DNA of 61,593 nucleotides. Source: Chloroflexota bacterium. GTDB lineage: Bacteria; Chloroflexota; Limnocylindria; Limnocylindrales; CSP1-4. The stretch spans positions 1 to 61,593 of the forward strand of contig SCUO01000024.1 in assembly GCA_004297395.1 (NCBI GenBank), written 5' to 3'. Under the pieces are notes generated by a model. That model worked only from the letters and a program-made list of their open reading frames with translations. It made no database searches and had not been told where the DNA came from. The translations under genes were made by a program, and so were the position numbers. Each line of letters opens with the position of its first letter. Within the stretch, counting starts at the first letter, position 1. This document shows, in pieces, positions 17,270-27,900 of the stretch.

Positions 17270-18220
17270 ATGAAGGTCGCCGTGTTCGGCGCGGGAGCCG
17301 TGGGAGCGTTCTACGGGGCGCGGATGTCCGAGGGCGGCGCCGACGTCGCCCTGATTGCTCGCGGCGCCCAGCTCGCCGCGCTTCGGACCCGCGGCCTGAC
17401 GGTCATCACGCCCGAACGAACCTCGGACCACCGCCTGCTCGCGACCGACGACCCGGCCGAGATCGGGCCGGTGGATGTCGTCCTCTTCTGCGTCAAGTCA
17501 CATGACACCGACGAGGCTGCCGTCCGGCTCGAACCGTTGCTCCGCGAGGGGACGGCGGTGGTCTCGCTCCAGAACGGCATCGACAACGAGGACCGGATCG
17601 CCGCCGCCGTCGGCTGGACGCACGTCCTCGGCGGGTCGGCCTACATCCTCGGTGAGGTCCGAGAGCCGGGGGTCGTCGAAGCCTCCGGCCCACGCCGGAT
17701 CGTGTTTGGCGAGTGGACCGGTGGCGAGCCCACGGCCCGGGTCCGGGGGATCGTCGAGACCTGCCGGCGCGGCGGTGTCGAGGCCGTCGCCGCGACCGAC
17801 GTCCGCGCGGCGAAATGGGAGAAGTTCACCCTCCTGGCGGCATTCTCGGCGATGAGCGCCGCCACCCGGCTCGGAATCGGGGAGATCCGTGACGCGCCTG
17901 CGGCCCGCGAGATGCTCCTGGCGCTCATGGCCGAGGTCTGGGCAGTGGGCCGGGCCGAGGGAGTGGCGCTCGCCGACGACCTCGTCGGACGCCAGGGGGC
18001 GCTGCTCCTGTCCCAGGCACCCGGCGCCGCGGCATCGCTGCGGCATGACCTGCTGGCCGGCCGGCGGATGGAGCTCGAGGCCCTCCAGGGGGTCGTCATC
18101 GAGCTCGGCAGGCGCCACGGCATCCCGACGCCGTGGATGGCCGCCGCGTACGCAATTCTCCAGCCGTGGGCCAGGCGGAACGCCCTGCCACCGGCCGAGC
18201 GGGCGCCGGCGCCCGTCTGA
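17270..18220 (+). CDS. Ketopantoate reductase family protein (2-dehydropantoate 2-reductase)
   Basis: NADPH-dependent reduction of ketopantoate to pantoate for coenzyme A synthesis, or of a related 2-oxo acid. The 316 residues have the N-terminal dinucleotide motif FGAGAVGAFYGARM, then FCVKSHDT and SLQNGIDNE. The catalytic Lys lies in VRAAKWEKF near residue 183, and the C-terminal helical domain contains the family SLRHDLLAGRRMELEAL (substrate Ser/Glu). The family has many paralogues of other function, and no other pantothenate gene is adjacent, so I leave the symbol blank. No -10 or clear ribosome site is visible in the 28 nt upstream. Confidence 0.83.
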   Translation: MKVAVFGAGAVGAFYGARMSEGGADVALIARGAQLAALRTRGLTVITPERTSDHRLLATDDPAEIGPVDVVLFCVKSHDTDEAAVRLEPLLREGTAVVSLQNGIDNEDRIAAAVGWTHVLGGSAYILGEVREPGVVEASGPRRIVFGEWTGGEPTARVRGIVETCRRGGVEAVAATDVRAAKWEKFTLLAAFSAMSAATRLGIGEIRDAPAAREMLLALMAEVWAVGRAEGVALADDLVGRQGALLLSQAPGAAASLRHDLLAGRRMELEALQGVVIELGRRHGIPTPWMAAAYAILQPWARRNALPPAERAPAPV

Positions 18221-18246
18221 TCGCGGACCGGCGACGGCCCGAGCCG

Positions 18247-18252
18247 TATCCT
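18247..18252 (+). promoter_or_regulatory. -10 element of leaderless promoter for the aldehyde dehydrogenase
   Basis: TATCCT is followed by 7 nt and ATG 18260. Confidence 0.6.
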
Positions 18253-18259
18253 TCAAGCC

Positions 18260-19795
18260 ATGACTGACCTCGAGACCGAGCGGCGGGCCGCTGCCGCCGG
18301 CGAGCCGCCGCCGGACTTCCGCCTCTTCATCGCCGGCGAGTGGGTGGATGGCGTCACCGGGGCGACCTTCGAGAGCGTCAACCCGGCCGATCAGCGCGAC
18401 GTCATTGGGCGGTTTCAGGCCGGCACGGCCGCCGACGCCGGGATGGCGGTCAAGGCCGCCGAGATGGCGTTCCCGGGGTGGCGGGCGACTCCCGCCCCGA
18501 AGCGCGGCGAGATCCTGTACCGCTTCGGCGAGCTCATGGCCCGGCACAAGGAGCGCCTCGCGCGGGCGATGACCCGCGAGATGGGTAAGGTCCTGGCCGA
18601 GGCCCGCGGCGACGTCCAGGAAGGCATCGACATCGCCTTCCTCATGGCCGGCGAGGGGAGGCGGATGTTCGGCGACACCGTCCCCTCGGAGCTGCCCGAC
18701 AAGTGGGCGATGTCGATCCGCCAGCCCATCGGCGTGGCCGGGATCATCACCCCCTGGAACTTCCCGATCGCGATCCCGTGCTGGAAGATGATGCCGGCCC
18801 TCGTGACCGGCAACACCGTCGTCTTCAAGCCGGCCAGCGACACGCCCCACTGCGGGACGCTCCTCGTCGAGCTCATGGCTGAGGCCGGCTTCCCGCCCGG
18901 GACCGTCAACCTCGTGACCGGCGGCGGGACCGAGGTGGGCGATGCGATCGTCGAGTCGCCGGATGTGGCGGTCATCTCCTTCACCGGCCACTCCTCGACC
19001 GGCAAGCGGATCGCCGAGCGGGCGGGCCGGCGCCTGAAGCGGGTCTCGCTGGAGCTGGGCGGCAAGAACGGCGTCGTGGTGCTCCGGGACGCCGACCTCG
19101 ACCTGGCGACCGACGGAATCCTGTGGTCGGCCTTCGGGACGACCGGCCAGCGCTGCACGGCCTGTTCGCGGGTCATCGTGGAACGGGCGGTGATGGGTCC
19201 GCTCCTCGAGCGCCTCGAGGCGAGGGCCCGCGCGCTCCGGCTCGGGTCGGGCCTCGACGAGACCGTCGACGTGGGCCCGCTCATCAACCCCGGCGCGGTC
19301 GAGAAGGTCGCCGGCTACGTCGAGCTCGGGCGTGGCGAGGGCGAGCTGGTCCTTGGCGGCGCGGCGGCCACCCACGGTGACCTCGCCCACGGCAGCTTCT
19401 TCGAGCCGACGATCTTCGCCGGTGTCAAGCCGATGGACCGGATCGGCCAGGAGGAGATCTTCGGGCCGGTCCTGTCGATCATCCCGGTCGACGATCTCGA
19501 CGCCGCGATCACGGCCCTCAACCAGACCCGCTACGGCCTGTCGGCCTCGATCTTCACCCGCGACGTGAACACCGCCTTCCGGGCGATGCGGGACTTCGAG
19601 ACGGGAATCGTGTACGTCAACGCCGGCACGACAGGTGCCGAAACCCACCTGCCGTTCGGGGGCTGGAAGGAGACCGGCAACGGCCATCGCGAGGCCGGCC
19701 ATGCCGCCCTCGACACGTACACCGAGTGGAAGTCGATCTACGTCGACTTCAGCGGGCACCTGCAACGGGCTCAGATCGACAACCAGGACACCTGA
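18260..19795 (+). CDS. NAD(P)-dependent aldehyde dehydrogenase
   Basis: Oxidises an aldehyde to its acid. The 511-residue protein contains PWNFPIAIPCWKMMPAL, the cofactor Lys and Gly motif ISFTGHSSTGKRI, the catalytic Glu in LELGGKNGVVV near 266 and the nucleophilic Cys in GQRCTACSRV near 299. EEIFGPVLSIIPVDD and the closing PFGGWKETGNGHREAG are also intact. Overall pattern is closest to succinate-semialdehyde or aminoadipate-semialdehyde type ALDHs, but the class is broad and substrate cannot be fixed. It has its own apparent promoter, and a short-chain dehydrogenase follows 9 nt later, probably cotranscribed. Confidence 0.93.
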   Translation: MTDLETERRAAAAGEPPPDFRLFIAGEWVDGVTGATFESVNPADQRDVIGRFQAGTAADAGMAVKAAEMAFPGWRATPAPKRGEILYRFGELMARHKERLARAMTREMGKVLAEARGDVQEGIDIAFLMAGEGRRMFGDTVPSELPDKWAMSIRQPIGVAGIITPWNFPIAIPCWKMMPALVTGNTVVFKPASDTPHCGTLLVELMAEAGFPPGTVNLVTGGGTEVGDAIVESPDVAVISFTGHSSTGKRIAERAGRRLKRVSLELGGKNGVVVLRDADLDLATDGILWSAFGTTGQRCTACSRVIVERAVMGPLLERLEARARALRLGSGLDETVDVGPLINPGAVEKVAGYVELGRGEGELVLGGAAATHGDLAHGSFFEPTIFAGVKPMDRIGQEEIFGPVLSIIPVDDLDAAITALNQTRYGLSASIFTRDVNTAFRAMRDFETGIVYVNAGTTGAETHLPFGGWKETGNGHREAGHAALDTYTEWKSIYVDFSGHLQRAQIDNQDT

Positions 19796-19804
19796 GGGCC
19801 CGTC

Positions 19805-20488
19805 ATGCCAGCGTCGAACCGCGTCGTTGTGATCACGGGCGCGACCGGCAAGCTCGGGCCGGTCGTGGCCGCGACCTTCGCCGCGGCCGGCGATCGCCTC
19901 GCGCTCCTCGCCCGCGACGGCGCTGAGGCCGCGGCTGTCGCGGCGACGCTGCCGGGGGGAGTGGAACGACACCTGCCCCTCGCCGCCGACCTTGGCTCCG
20001 AGACGGGCGCCCGGGCCGCCGCCGCCGCCGTTCGCGAGCGCCTCGGGCTGCCATCGGTGCTCCTCCACCTCGTCGGCGGCTACGCCGGCGGGACCTCGAT
20101 CGAGGATGCCGAGGAGGGACTGTGGCGCGACCTCTTCGAGCTCAACTTCTGGACGACGTTCCACGCCCTCCGGGCGTTCCTGCCGGACATCCGGGCCGCG
20201 GCCGACGGCCGGATCGTGACCGTCTCGACCCCGCTCGCGGGCGCGCCGGTCGCGAACATCGGGCCGTACGCAGCTTCCAAGGGGGCCGTCGAGACGCTCA
20301 CCTTGACGCTCGCCCGCGAGCTCGCCGGTACCAAGGCCACGGCCAACGTCATCCTGGTCAGGACGATCGGTGACGAGAAGCCGACCCACACCCGGCCCGG
20401 CGAGATCGCCGACGCCCTTGCCTGGCTGGCCTCGCCAGCGGCAGGCGCCGTCAGCGGCCAGCGGATCCCGCTCGTCGGTCGCGGCTGA
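19805..20488 (+). CDS. Short-chain dehydrogenase/reductase
   Basis: A 227-residue Rossmann oxidoreductase. The cofactor motif is ITGATGKLGPVVA at the N-terminus, and ARDGAEA follows strand 2. The catalytic residues are Ser in IVTVSTPLAG and the Tyr/Lys pair in PYAASKGAVETL. The C-terminus ISGQRIPLVG-like segment (AVSGQRIPLVGRG) is typical of SDR endings. It follows the aldehyde dehydrogenase by 9 nt, suggesting joint action on an alcohol/aldehyde. Substrate is unknown. Confidence 0.9.
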   Translation: MPASNRVVVITGATGKLGPVVAATFAAAGDRLALLARDGAEAAAVAATLPGGVERHLPLAADLGSETGARAAAAAVRERLGLPSVLLHLVGGYAGGTSIEDAEEGLWRDLFELNFWTTFHALRAFLPDIRAAADGRIVTVSTPLAGAPVANIGPYAASKGAVETLTLTLARELAGTKATANVILVRTIGDEKPTHTRPGEIADALAWLASPAAGAVSGQRIPLVGRG

Positions 20489-20523
20489 ATGACACCCGTC
20501 GTCGAGCGCGAGCCCGATCGCCC

Positions 20524-21864
20524 ATGAGCACGAAGTACCGCCACTACTGGACGCTCCTTCGCTCGACCTTCTGGTTCGTCCCGGGCCTCATGGTCCTCGC
20601 CGCCGCGCTGCTCGCCGGGATTGCCCTCGCGACGGACTCGGCGGTCCGCGACATCGACCTGCCGGGCTGGATGTATGCCGGCGGTGCCGACGGGGCGCGG
20701 GCTCTCCTCTCGACCGTGGCTGGCTCGATGGTCACCGTCGCCGGGCTCGGCTTCTCGATCACGATCGTCGCCCTCGTCCTGGCCTCGACCCAGTTCGGTC
20801 CGCGGCTCCTGACGCTCTTCATGCGCGACGTCACAAGTCAGGCGACGCTCGGTGTGTTCGCCGGGACGTTCACCTTCTGCATCCTGATCCTCCGCTCGAT
20901 CCGGGGCCCGGGCGAGGGTGGAGCGGAGTTCGTCCCGCAGGTCTCGATCACCGTCGCCCTTACCCTCACCCTCCTCAGCGTCGGGATGCTCGTCTACTTC
21001 TTCCATCACGTCGCCGAGTCGATCCAGGCGCCCAAGCTCGTCGCCACCGTGGCGCGCGACCTCGACCGTGCGATCGATACGCTCTACCCGCAGGACATCG
21101 GCCGCGGCGGCCCGGAGCCCGATCCCGCCGACGTCCCGGACCCCGCGATCGACCCGGTGATCCACGCAGCCGCCAACGGCTACGTCCAGGTCGTCGACGA
21201 CGCCGCCCTCCTGGCCCTCGCGACCGGCCACGACCTGTGCGTTCGCCTCTTGATCCGGCCCGGGCTGTTCGTCGTTCGGGGCACCGCGATCATCGCCGTC
21301 CGCTCACGAACGCCGCTCACGCCCGCACTCGAGGCCCGCCTCGGATCCACCCTCATCGTCGGCAACGTCCGGACGGCCGAGGACGACCTCGAGTTCTCCG
21401 TTCGCCAGCTCGTCGAGATCGCGCTGCGTGCCCTCTCACCGGCGATCAACGATCCGTTCACGGCGATGGCAGCGATCGACTGGCTCGGTGCCGCCCTCGC
21501 CCGCCTGGCCACCGAGGTATGGCCGTCGCGCTTCCGTTACGACGACGTGGGCCGGCTCCGTGTCGTGGCCGACGTCTCGACGTTCAGCGGTGTCACCCAC
21601 ACGATCTTCAGCCGCATCCGCCACTACGGCGGCGCGAGCCCTGTCGTCCTCAACCGGATGCTCGAGGCGGTCGCGGCGTTCGGGCCATACATCCAGGTTG
21701 CCGCCGACCGGGACCTCGTCCGCGACGAGACCGAGGCGGTCATGACAATGGGCCGCTCGCTCATCACCGGACAGGCCGACCTGGCCGAGCTCGAGCGTCG
21801 CTACCAGCGGGCCGTCGCCGCGCTCGGCGGCGCGGCCACCGAGGCTTTGTCGGTCAGCGGGTAG
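20524..21864 (+). CDS. DUF2254 integral membrane protein
   Basis: A 446-residue membrane protein of the DUF2254 family. Four hydrophobic segments occupy roughly residues 15-37, 60-95, 108-125 and 140-160. The conserved soluble part follows, with PAINDPFTAMAAIDWLGAAL and FRYDDVGRLRVVADVSTF as recognisable family stretches, and a long C-terminal helical tail. The family is widespread but its molecular function is unknown to me. No promoter or ribosome site stands out in the 35 nt upstream. It lies just ahead of the giant glucan synthase gene, but a separate -10 at 21907 precedes that gene. Confidence 0.85.
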   Translation: MSTKYRHYWTLLRSTFWFVPGLMVLAAALLAGIALATDSAVRDIDLPGWMYAGGADGARALLSTVAGSMVTVAGLGFSITIVALVLASTQFGPRLLTLFMRDVTSQATLGVFAGTFTFCILILRSIRGPGEGGAEFVPQVSITVALTLTLLSVGMLVYFFHHVAESIQAPKLVATVARDLDRAIDTLYPQDIGRGGPEPDPADVPDPAIDPVIHAAANGYVQVVDDAALLALATGHDLCVRLLIRPGLFVVRGTAIIAVRSRTPLTPALEARLGSTLIVGNVRTAEDDLEFSVRQLVEIALRALSPAINDPFTAMAAIDWLGAALARLATEVWPSRFRYDDVGRLRVVADVSTFSGVTHTIFSRIRHYGGASPVVLNRMLEAVAAFGPYIQVAADRDLVRDETEAVMTMGRSLITGQADLAELERRYQRAVAALGGAATEALSVSG

Positions 21865-21906
21865 CCATCCGCGGGTTCCTTTAACGCGGGGTCGCTGCCG
21901 CGCTCG

Positions 21907-21912
21907 TATGAT
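21907..21912 (+). promoter_or_regulatory. -10 element upstream of the glucan synthase gene
   Basis: TATGAT is a strong -10 match and lies 9 nt before the TTG at 21922. TTAACG (21881-21886) is a weak -35 candidate at a long 20-nt spacing. Confidence 0.5.
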
Positions 21913-21921
21913 CGACCCCAA

Positions 21922-24900
21922 TTGAGATCGATCCGACCACCCCGGGAGGTGCCGCCGAGCGTCCGACGGGCGGCCCGCAGGCCTGCGGCCCCGCTGGGCG
22001 ACCACGGCGACTCGATCGTCTCGGAGCTGTTCAGCGTGGAGCGGCTCGAACAGCACGCTCGATCTCTCGCCGCTGCCCAGAGCATCACGAGCGAGCCCCG
22101 CCGTGGGCACGCCATCGGGCCCCGCATCGCCGAGAACGGTCGCGTCCTGCTGTCGTCGTATCGCGTCCTCGCGGGTGCGATCCGCGAAGAGCGTTCGATC
22201 ACCCCCGCCGCCGAGTGGCTCGTTGACAACTTCCACATCGTCGACGAGCAGCTCCGCGAGATCCGCGACGACCTCCCGGCGAACTACTACCGCGAGCTCC
22301 CAAAGCTCGCCGAGGGCCACCTCGAGGGCTACCCGCGCGTCGTCGGCCTCGCCTGGGCCTACGTCGCCCACACGGACAGCCGCTTCGATCCCGACGGCCT
22401 CCGTCGCATGGTCGCCGCCTATCAGGAGGTCGAGCCGCTCACCATCGGCGAGCTGTGGGCGATCGCGATCAGCCTCCGGATCGTGCTCGTCGAGAACCTC
22501 CGTCGGATGGCGGAGCAGATCGTCGGGAGCCGATCCGCCCGGCAGCGGGCAGATGAGCTGGCCGACAGCCTCCTCGGCCTCGGCCGGGACGATCCGGAAG
22601 CGGCCGCCGCGTCGCTCCGGCGCCTGACGGACACCAAGCTTCCGACGGCCGGCCGGGTCCAGCTCTTCCAGCGCCTCCGGGACCAGGATCCCGCCACCAC
22701 GCCGGCGCTCGGCTGGCTGGAGGAGCGCCTCGTCGCCCAGGGCACGACGGCTGAGGAGACCGTTCGGCTCGAGCACCAGCGCCAGGCCGCGATGAACGTG
22801 ACAGTCCGGAACGTGATCACGAGCATGCGGCTCATCTCGTGGTTCGACTGGGCCCAGTTCGTGGAGAGCGTGAGCCTCGTCGACGAGGTCCTGCGGTCCC
22901 GCGATTCGTTCGGCGCGATGGACTTCGCGACCCGCGACCGGTACCGCCATGCGATCGAGGCCCTGGCCCGGAGCTCCGGGCGGACCGAGGTCGACGTCGC
23001 CCGTGCCGCCGTCGCGGCCGCGGACCAGGCGGAGCGCGCCGACGTTGCGGCAGGGAATGCGTCGGGGACTCCCGACCCGGGTGACCCCGCTCGCCCGGCC
23101 GACGTGGGCGAGGGCCCCGGCGTGCCCGGTACGGCGCCCGCCACCGCACACGGCGCGGACCCCGGCGCCTGGCTCATCGGTCAACGACGGCCGGACCTCG
23201 AACGGACCCTGGGCGTCCGTGTCCCGCTCAGCGGTCGCCTCCGGCGGGCGTTCAGCGGGTCCACTACGGCCTACGTCGGGACGGTCACGCTCGCCACCGC
23301 GCTCCTCCTCGCCATCCCGATCCTCCTGTCGGGCGGCGTGGCCGCGGCCGGCCCGGGCATCCTCCTCATCGCGCTTCTGGCCGTCGTGCCCGCGTCGGAC
23401 CTCGCCCTCGCCCTCGTCAACCGCCTCGTGACCGACGTCCTCGGACCGCGGTCGCTGCCGCGCTTCGAGCTCGCCGAGGGCGTGCCCACGGGCCTCCGGA
23501 CGCTCGTCGTCGTCCCGACCCTCCTGACGAGCCGCGAGGAGGTGGAGGAGCAGGTCGGCCGCCTCGAGATCCACTACCTCGGCAACCCCGAGGGCGACGT
23601 CCGGTTCGCCCTCCTGTCCGACTGGCTCGACGCGCAGAGCGAAACCGTGGACGGTGATGACGAGCTGCTCTCGACGGCCGCGGCGGCGATCGACGTCCTC
23701 AACGACCGCCACGGCGAGGCTCCCGGCGGCGGCGCGCGCTTCCTGCTCTTCCACCGGACGCGCCGCTGGAACGAGACCGAAGGGCGCTGGATGGGCTGGG
23801 AGCGGAAGCGGGGCAAGCTCCACGAGCTGAATGAGCTGCTTCGGGGCTCGACGACGACGGACATCATGACCACCGGGCGACCGGCCACGGTTCCGCCTCC
23901 GGACGTCCGCTACGTCGTGACTCTCGACGCCGACACCCGGCTCCCCCGGGGCGCCGTGGCGCGACTCGTCGGGACGATTGCCCACCCGCTCAACCGGCCG
24001 ACGTTCGACCCGGCGACGGGGCGGGTGACCGAGGGCTACGGGATCCTCCAGCCGCGGATCACGCCGACGCTCCCGGCCCAACGCGAAGCCTCGCTCTACC
24101 AGCGGACCTTCTCCGGCTCCGCCGGCATCGATCCCTACGCCTCCGCCGTGTCGGACGTCTACCAGGACCTCTTCGGCGAGGGCAGTTACACGGGCAAGGG
24201 CATCTACGATCTCGACGCCTTCGAGCGGGCCCTGGCCGGTCGCGTTCCCGAGAACACGCTCCTCAGCCACGATCTCTTCGAGGGGACCTTCGCCCGGGCC
24301 GGGCTCGTGACCGACATCGAGCTCTTCGACGAGTACCCCTCGCACTATCTCGAGTCGGCCGCCCGCCAGCATCGCTGGGCACGCGGCGACTGGCAGCTGC
24401 TGCCGTGGATCCTCGGCCGCGCACGCGACGCGGCCGGCCGTCGCGGCCGGAGCCCCGTGCCGGGCATCGCCCGCTGGAAGATGATCGACAACCTCCGCCG
24501 GACCGTGTCGCCGCCACTGGCACTGGCGACCCTCGCCGGCGCCTGGACGCTGCCGTCCGTGCCGGTCGGCGCCTGGACGGCGTTCGTCCTCGCTGCCTTC
24601 ATCGTCCCCGCGGCCCTCCCGGTCCTGGGGGGACTGCTGCCTCGCCGCAGGGGCATCTCGAAGCGGAGCCACCTCCGGGCGGTCGCGTCCGACGTCGGGT
24701 TCGCCGCCGCCCACGTTGGCCTGGGGCTGACCTTCCTCGCCCACCAGGCGGCGCTCATGGCAGACGCCATCCTGCGCACCCTGGCCCGTCTCTGGATCAC
24801 CCGCCGCGGCCTCCTCGAGTGGACGACGGCCTCGCAGACCAAGGCCGCGGTGACCCTGGACCTGGCCGATTTCTACCGCCAGATGGCCGGCGGCATCGCG

Positions 24901-27900
24901 GTCGCGGCAGTCGTCGGGGCGCTCACCCTCGCGGCCAAGCCCGCTGCGGCGCTCGTCGCGACGCCGTTCGTCCTCGTCTGGCTGGCCGCACCGCTCATCG
25001 CCCGCTGGGTTAGTTTGCCCCCCGTCGAGCTGGCCGGGCGGCAGCTGTCGGCCGCGGATGTCCGCGTCCTCCGGCTCACAGCTCGCCGCACGTGGCGATT
25101 CTTCGAGCGCTTCGTGGGTCCCGAGGATCACGCCCTGCCGCCGGACAACTTCCAGGAGGAGCCCGAGCCGGTCGTTGCCCACCGGACGTCGCCGACGAAC
25201 ATCGGGATGTACCTGCTGACGGCGGTCACGGCCCGCGACTTCGGCTGGATCGGCACGGTCGACATGGTCGAGCGGCTCGAGGCGACGATGGCCACGATCA
25301 CCGACCTGCCCCGCTTCCATGGCCATCTCTACAACTGGTACGACACCCGCGACCTCCGCCCGCTCGAACCGGCCTACGTCTCGTCGGTGGACAGCGGCAA
25401 CCTCTGCGCGGCGCTGCTCGTGCTGGCCAACGCCTGTCGCGAGATGGTCGACCGGCCCGTGCCCCTCGAGGTCGCTCTCGCCGGCATCGGTGACGTCGTC
25501 GGCCTGGCCCGCGAGGCGGCGGGGGCCATCGGCGACGAGCGCCGGACCCAGACGGTCCCACGGCGCCAGCTTGCCGAGGCGATCGAGCCGCTGGCGGGAC
25601 GCACGGCAGGTCCCGTGGCCCCCGACCGATGGGCGGCGCATCTCGCCGACCTGGACGGCCACGCCCGGACCCTCGCCGACGTCTCGGCGGCCCTCACCGC
25701 CGAGCGCGGCGATGCCCTCGACAGTGACCTCGTGGTATGGGCCGAGGCGGTCGGGGCGACGATCGAGAGCCACGCCCGGGACCTCGAGACCCGCGACGCC
25801 GATGACGACGCGCCGGCCGCGGTTCGCCTGGGCCGCCGGCTCGTGGCCATTGCCGACGCGGCCCAGCGGCTCTTCGAGGGAACGGACTTCGGGTTCGTGT
25901 TCGATCCCACCCGCAAGCTGTTCTCGATCGGCTACCGGGTCATCGACGGCGTGCTCGATCCGAGCTACTACGACCTGCTCGCCTCCGAGGCGCGCCTGGC
26001 CAGCTTCCTCGCCATCGCCAAGGGCGACGTCGCGCCCGAGCACTGGTTCCGACTGGGCCGGGCGCTGACCCCGGTCGGGCGAAGCTCGGCCCTCCTCTCG
26101 TGGTCCGGGTCGATGTTCGAGTACCTCATGCCGGCGCTCGTCATGCACGCCCCGCCCCGAAGCCTGCTCGACCAGACCTATCAGCTCGTCGTCGCCCGCC
26201 AGATGAGCTACGCGGCGGAGCGCGGGGTGCCGTGGGGCATCTCCGAATCGGCGTTCAACGCGCGGGACCTCGCCCGGACCTATCAGTACTCCAGCTTCGG
26301 CGTGCCGGGCCTCGGCCTGAAGCGTGGCCTGAGCGAAGACGTCGTCGTCGCTCCCTATGCCACCGCGCTCGGGGCGATGATCGACCCCGAGGCGGCGGTG
26401 CGGAACTTCGCCCGCCTCAGCGCCGCCGGGGCAAGCGGGCCGTTCGGTTTCCGCGAGGCCCTCGACTACACCGCGAGGCGGCTGCCCGAGGGCGCCACCG
26501 TCGCGGTCATCAACAGCTACATGGCCCACCACCAGGGGATGGCCCTCGTCGCCATCGGCAACGTCCTCAACGACGACGTCATGGTCTCGCGCTTCCACGC
26601 CGACCCGATCGTCCAGGCGACCGAGCTCCTCCTGCAGGAGCGCATGCCGCGCGACGTCCTCGTGGCCAGGCCTCGGGCCGAGGAGGTGAAGAGCGCAGCC
26701 GACGTCCGCGACCTCGTCCCGCCCGTCGTCCGGCGGTTCACCTCGCCCCACGACCTCACGCCGAGGACCCACCTGCTCTCCAACGGCCGCTACGCGGTCA
26801 TGGTCACCGCCGCCGGCTCCGGCTACAGCCGCTGGCGCAACCTGGACGTGACCCGCTGGCGCGAGGACTCGACGCGCGACTCGTGGGGCAGCTTCCTGTT
26901 CCTCCGCGACACCAGGTCCGGGGCGGTCTGGTCGGCCGGCCACCAGCCGAGCGGCGTCGAGGCCGAGAGCTTCGAGGTCCGCTACTCGGAGGAGCACGCC
27001 GAGTTCGCTCGCCGCGACGGCTCGATCGCGACCGGCATGACCGTTGTCGTCTCCGCCGAGCACGACGCCGAGATCCGGCGGGTGTCCCTCGCCAATCTCG
27101 GTTCCCAGCACCACGAGATCGAGCTCACCTCGTACGCCGAGATCGTGCTCGCCCCGCACGCGGCCGACGTCGCCCACCCGGCCTTCCAGAACCTCTTCGT
27201 CCAGACCGAGTACGCGCCCGAGATCGGCGCCCTGCTGGCGACCCGGCGGCTGCGCTCGCCAGACGAGCAGCCGGTCTGGGCGGCCCACGTCGCGGCGGTC
27301 GAGGGCGTAGCCGGTGGCGTCATCCAGTACGAGACTGACCGGGCCCGCTTCCTCGGTCGCGGGCGGTCGATCCGGTCGGCCGTCTCGGTCGTCGACGGCC
27401 GGCCGCTCTCGAACACCGTCGGCCCGGTCCTGGACCCGATCTTCAGCCTCCGCTGCCGTGTTTCGCTGGCCCCCGGCGAGACCGCCCACGTGATCTTCTC
27501 GACCGTCGTGGCGGAATCGCGGGACGAGGTGCTGGACCTCGCCGACAAGTACCGGGAATCGGCGACCTTCGAGCGGGCGGCGACACTCGCCTGGACGCAG
27601 GCCCAGGTCCAGCTCCACCACCTTGGCATCGAGGGCGACGAGGCGCACCTCTTCCAGCGCCTCGCCAACCGGATCCTCTACTCGGACCCGACCCTTCGGC
27701 CGTCGTCCGGCCTGCTGGCTCGCAACTTCCTCGGCGCCCCGGGCCTGTGGGTGTTCGGCATCTCGGGGGACCTTCCGATCGTCCTGGTCCGGATCGACGA
27801 AGCCGAGGACATCGACATCGTCCGCCAGCTGCTCCGGGCCCACGAGTACTGGCGCCTGAAGTTGCTGGATGTCGATCTCGTGATCATCAACGAGCATGGC

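Noticed and set aside
17498-20389. A 963-codon open frame on the minus strand
   Set aside because: Antisense to ketopantoate reductase, aldehyde dehydrogenase and SDR genes that have full motifs; its translation has no recognisable fold.
21436-27897. A 2153-codon open frame on the minus strand
   Set aside because: It is the antisense shadow of the glucan synthase gene. High G/C content removes stops on the opposite strand, and its translation is low-complexity Arg/Gly/Asp sequence with no family motif.
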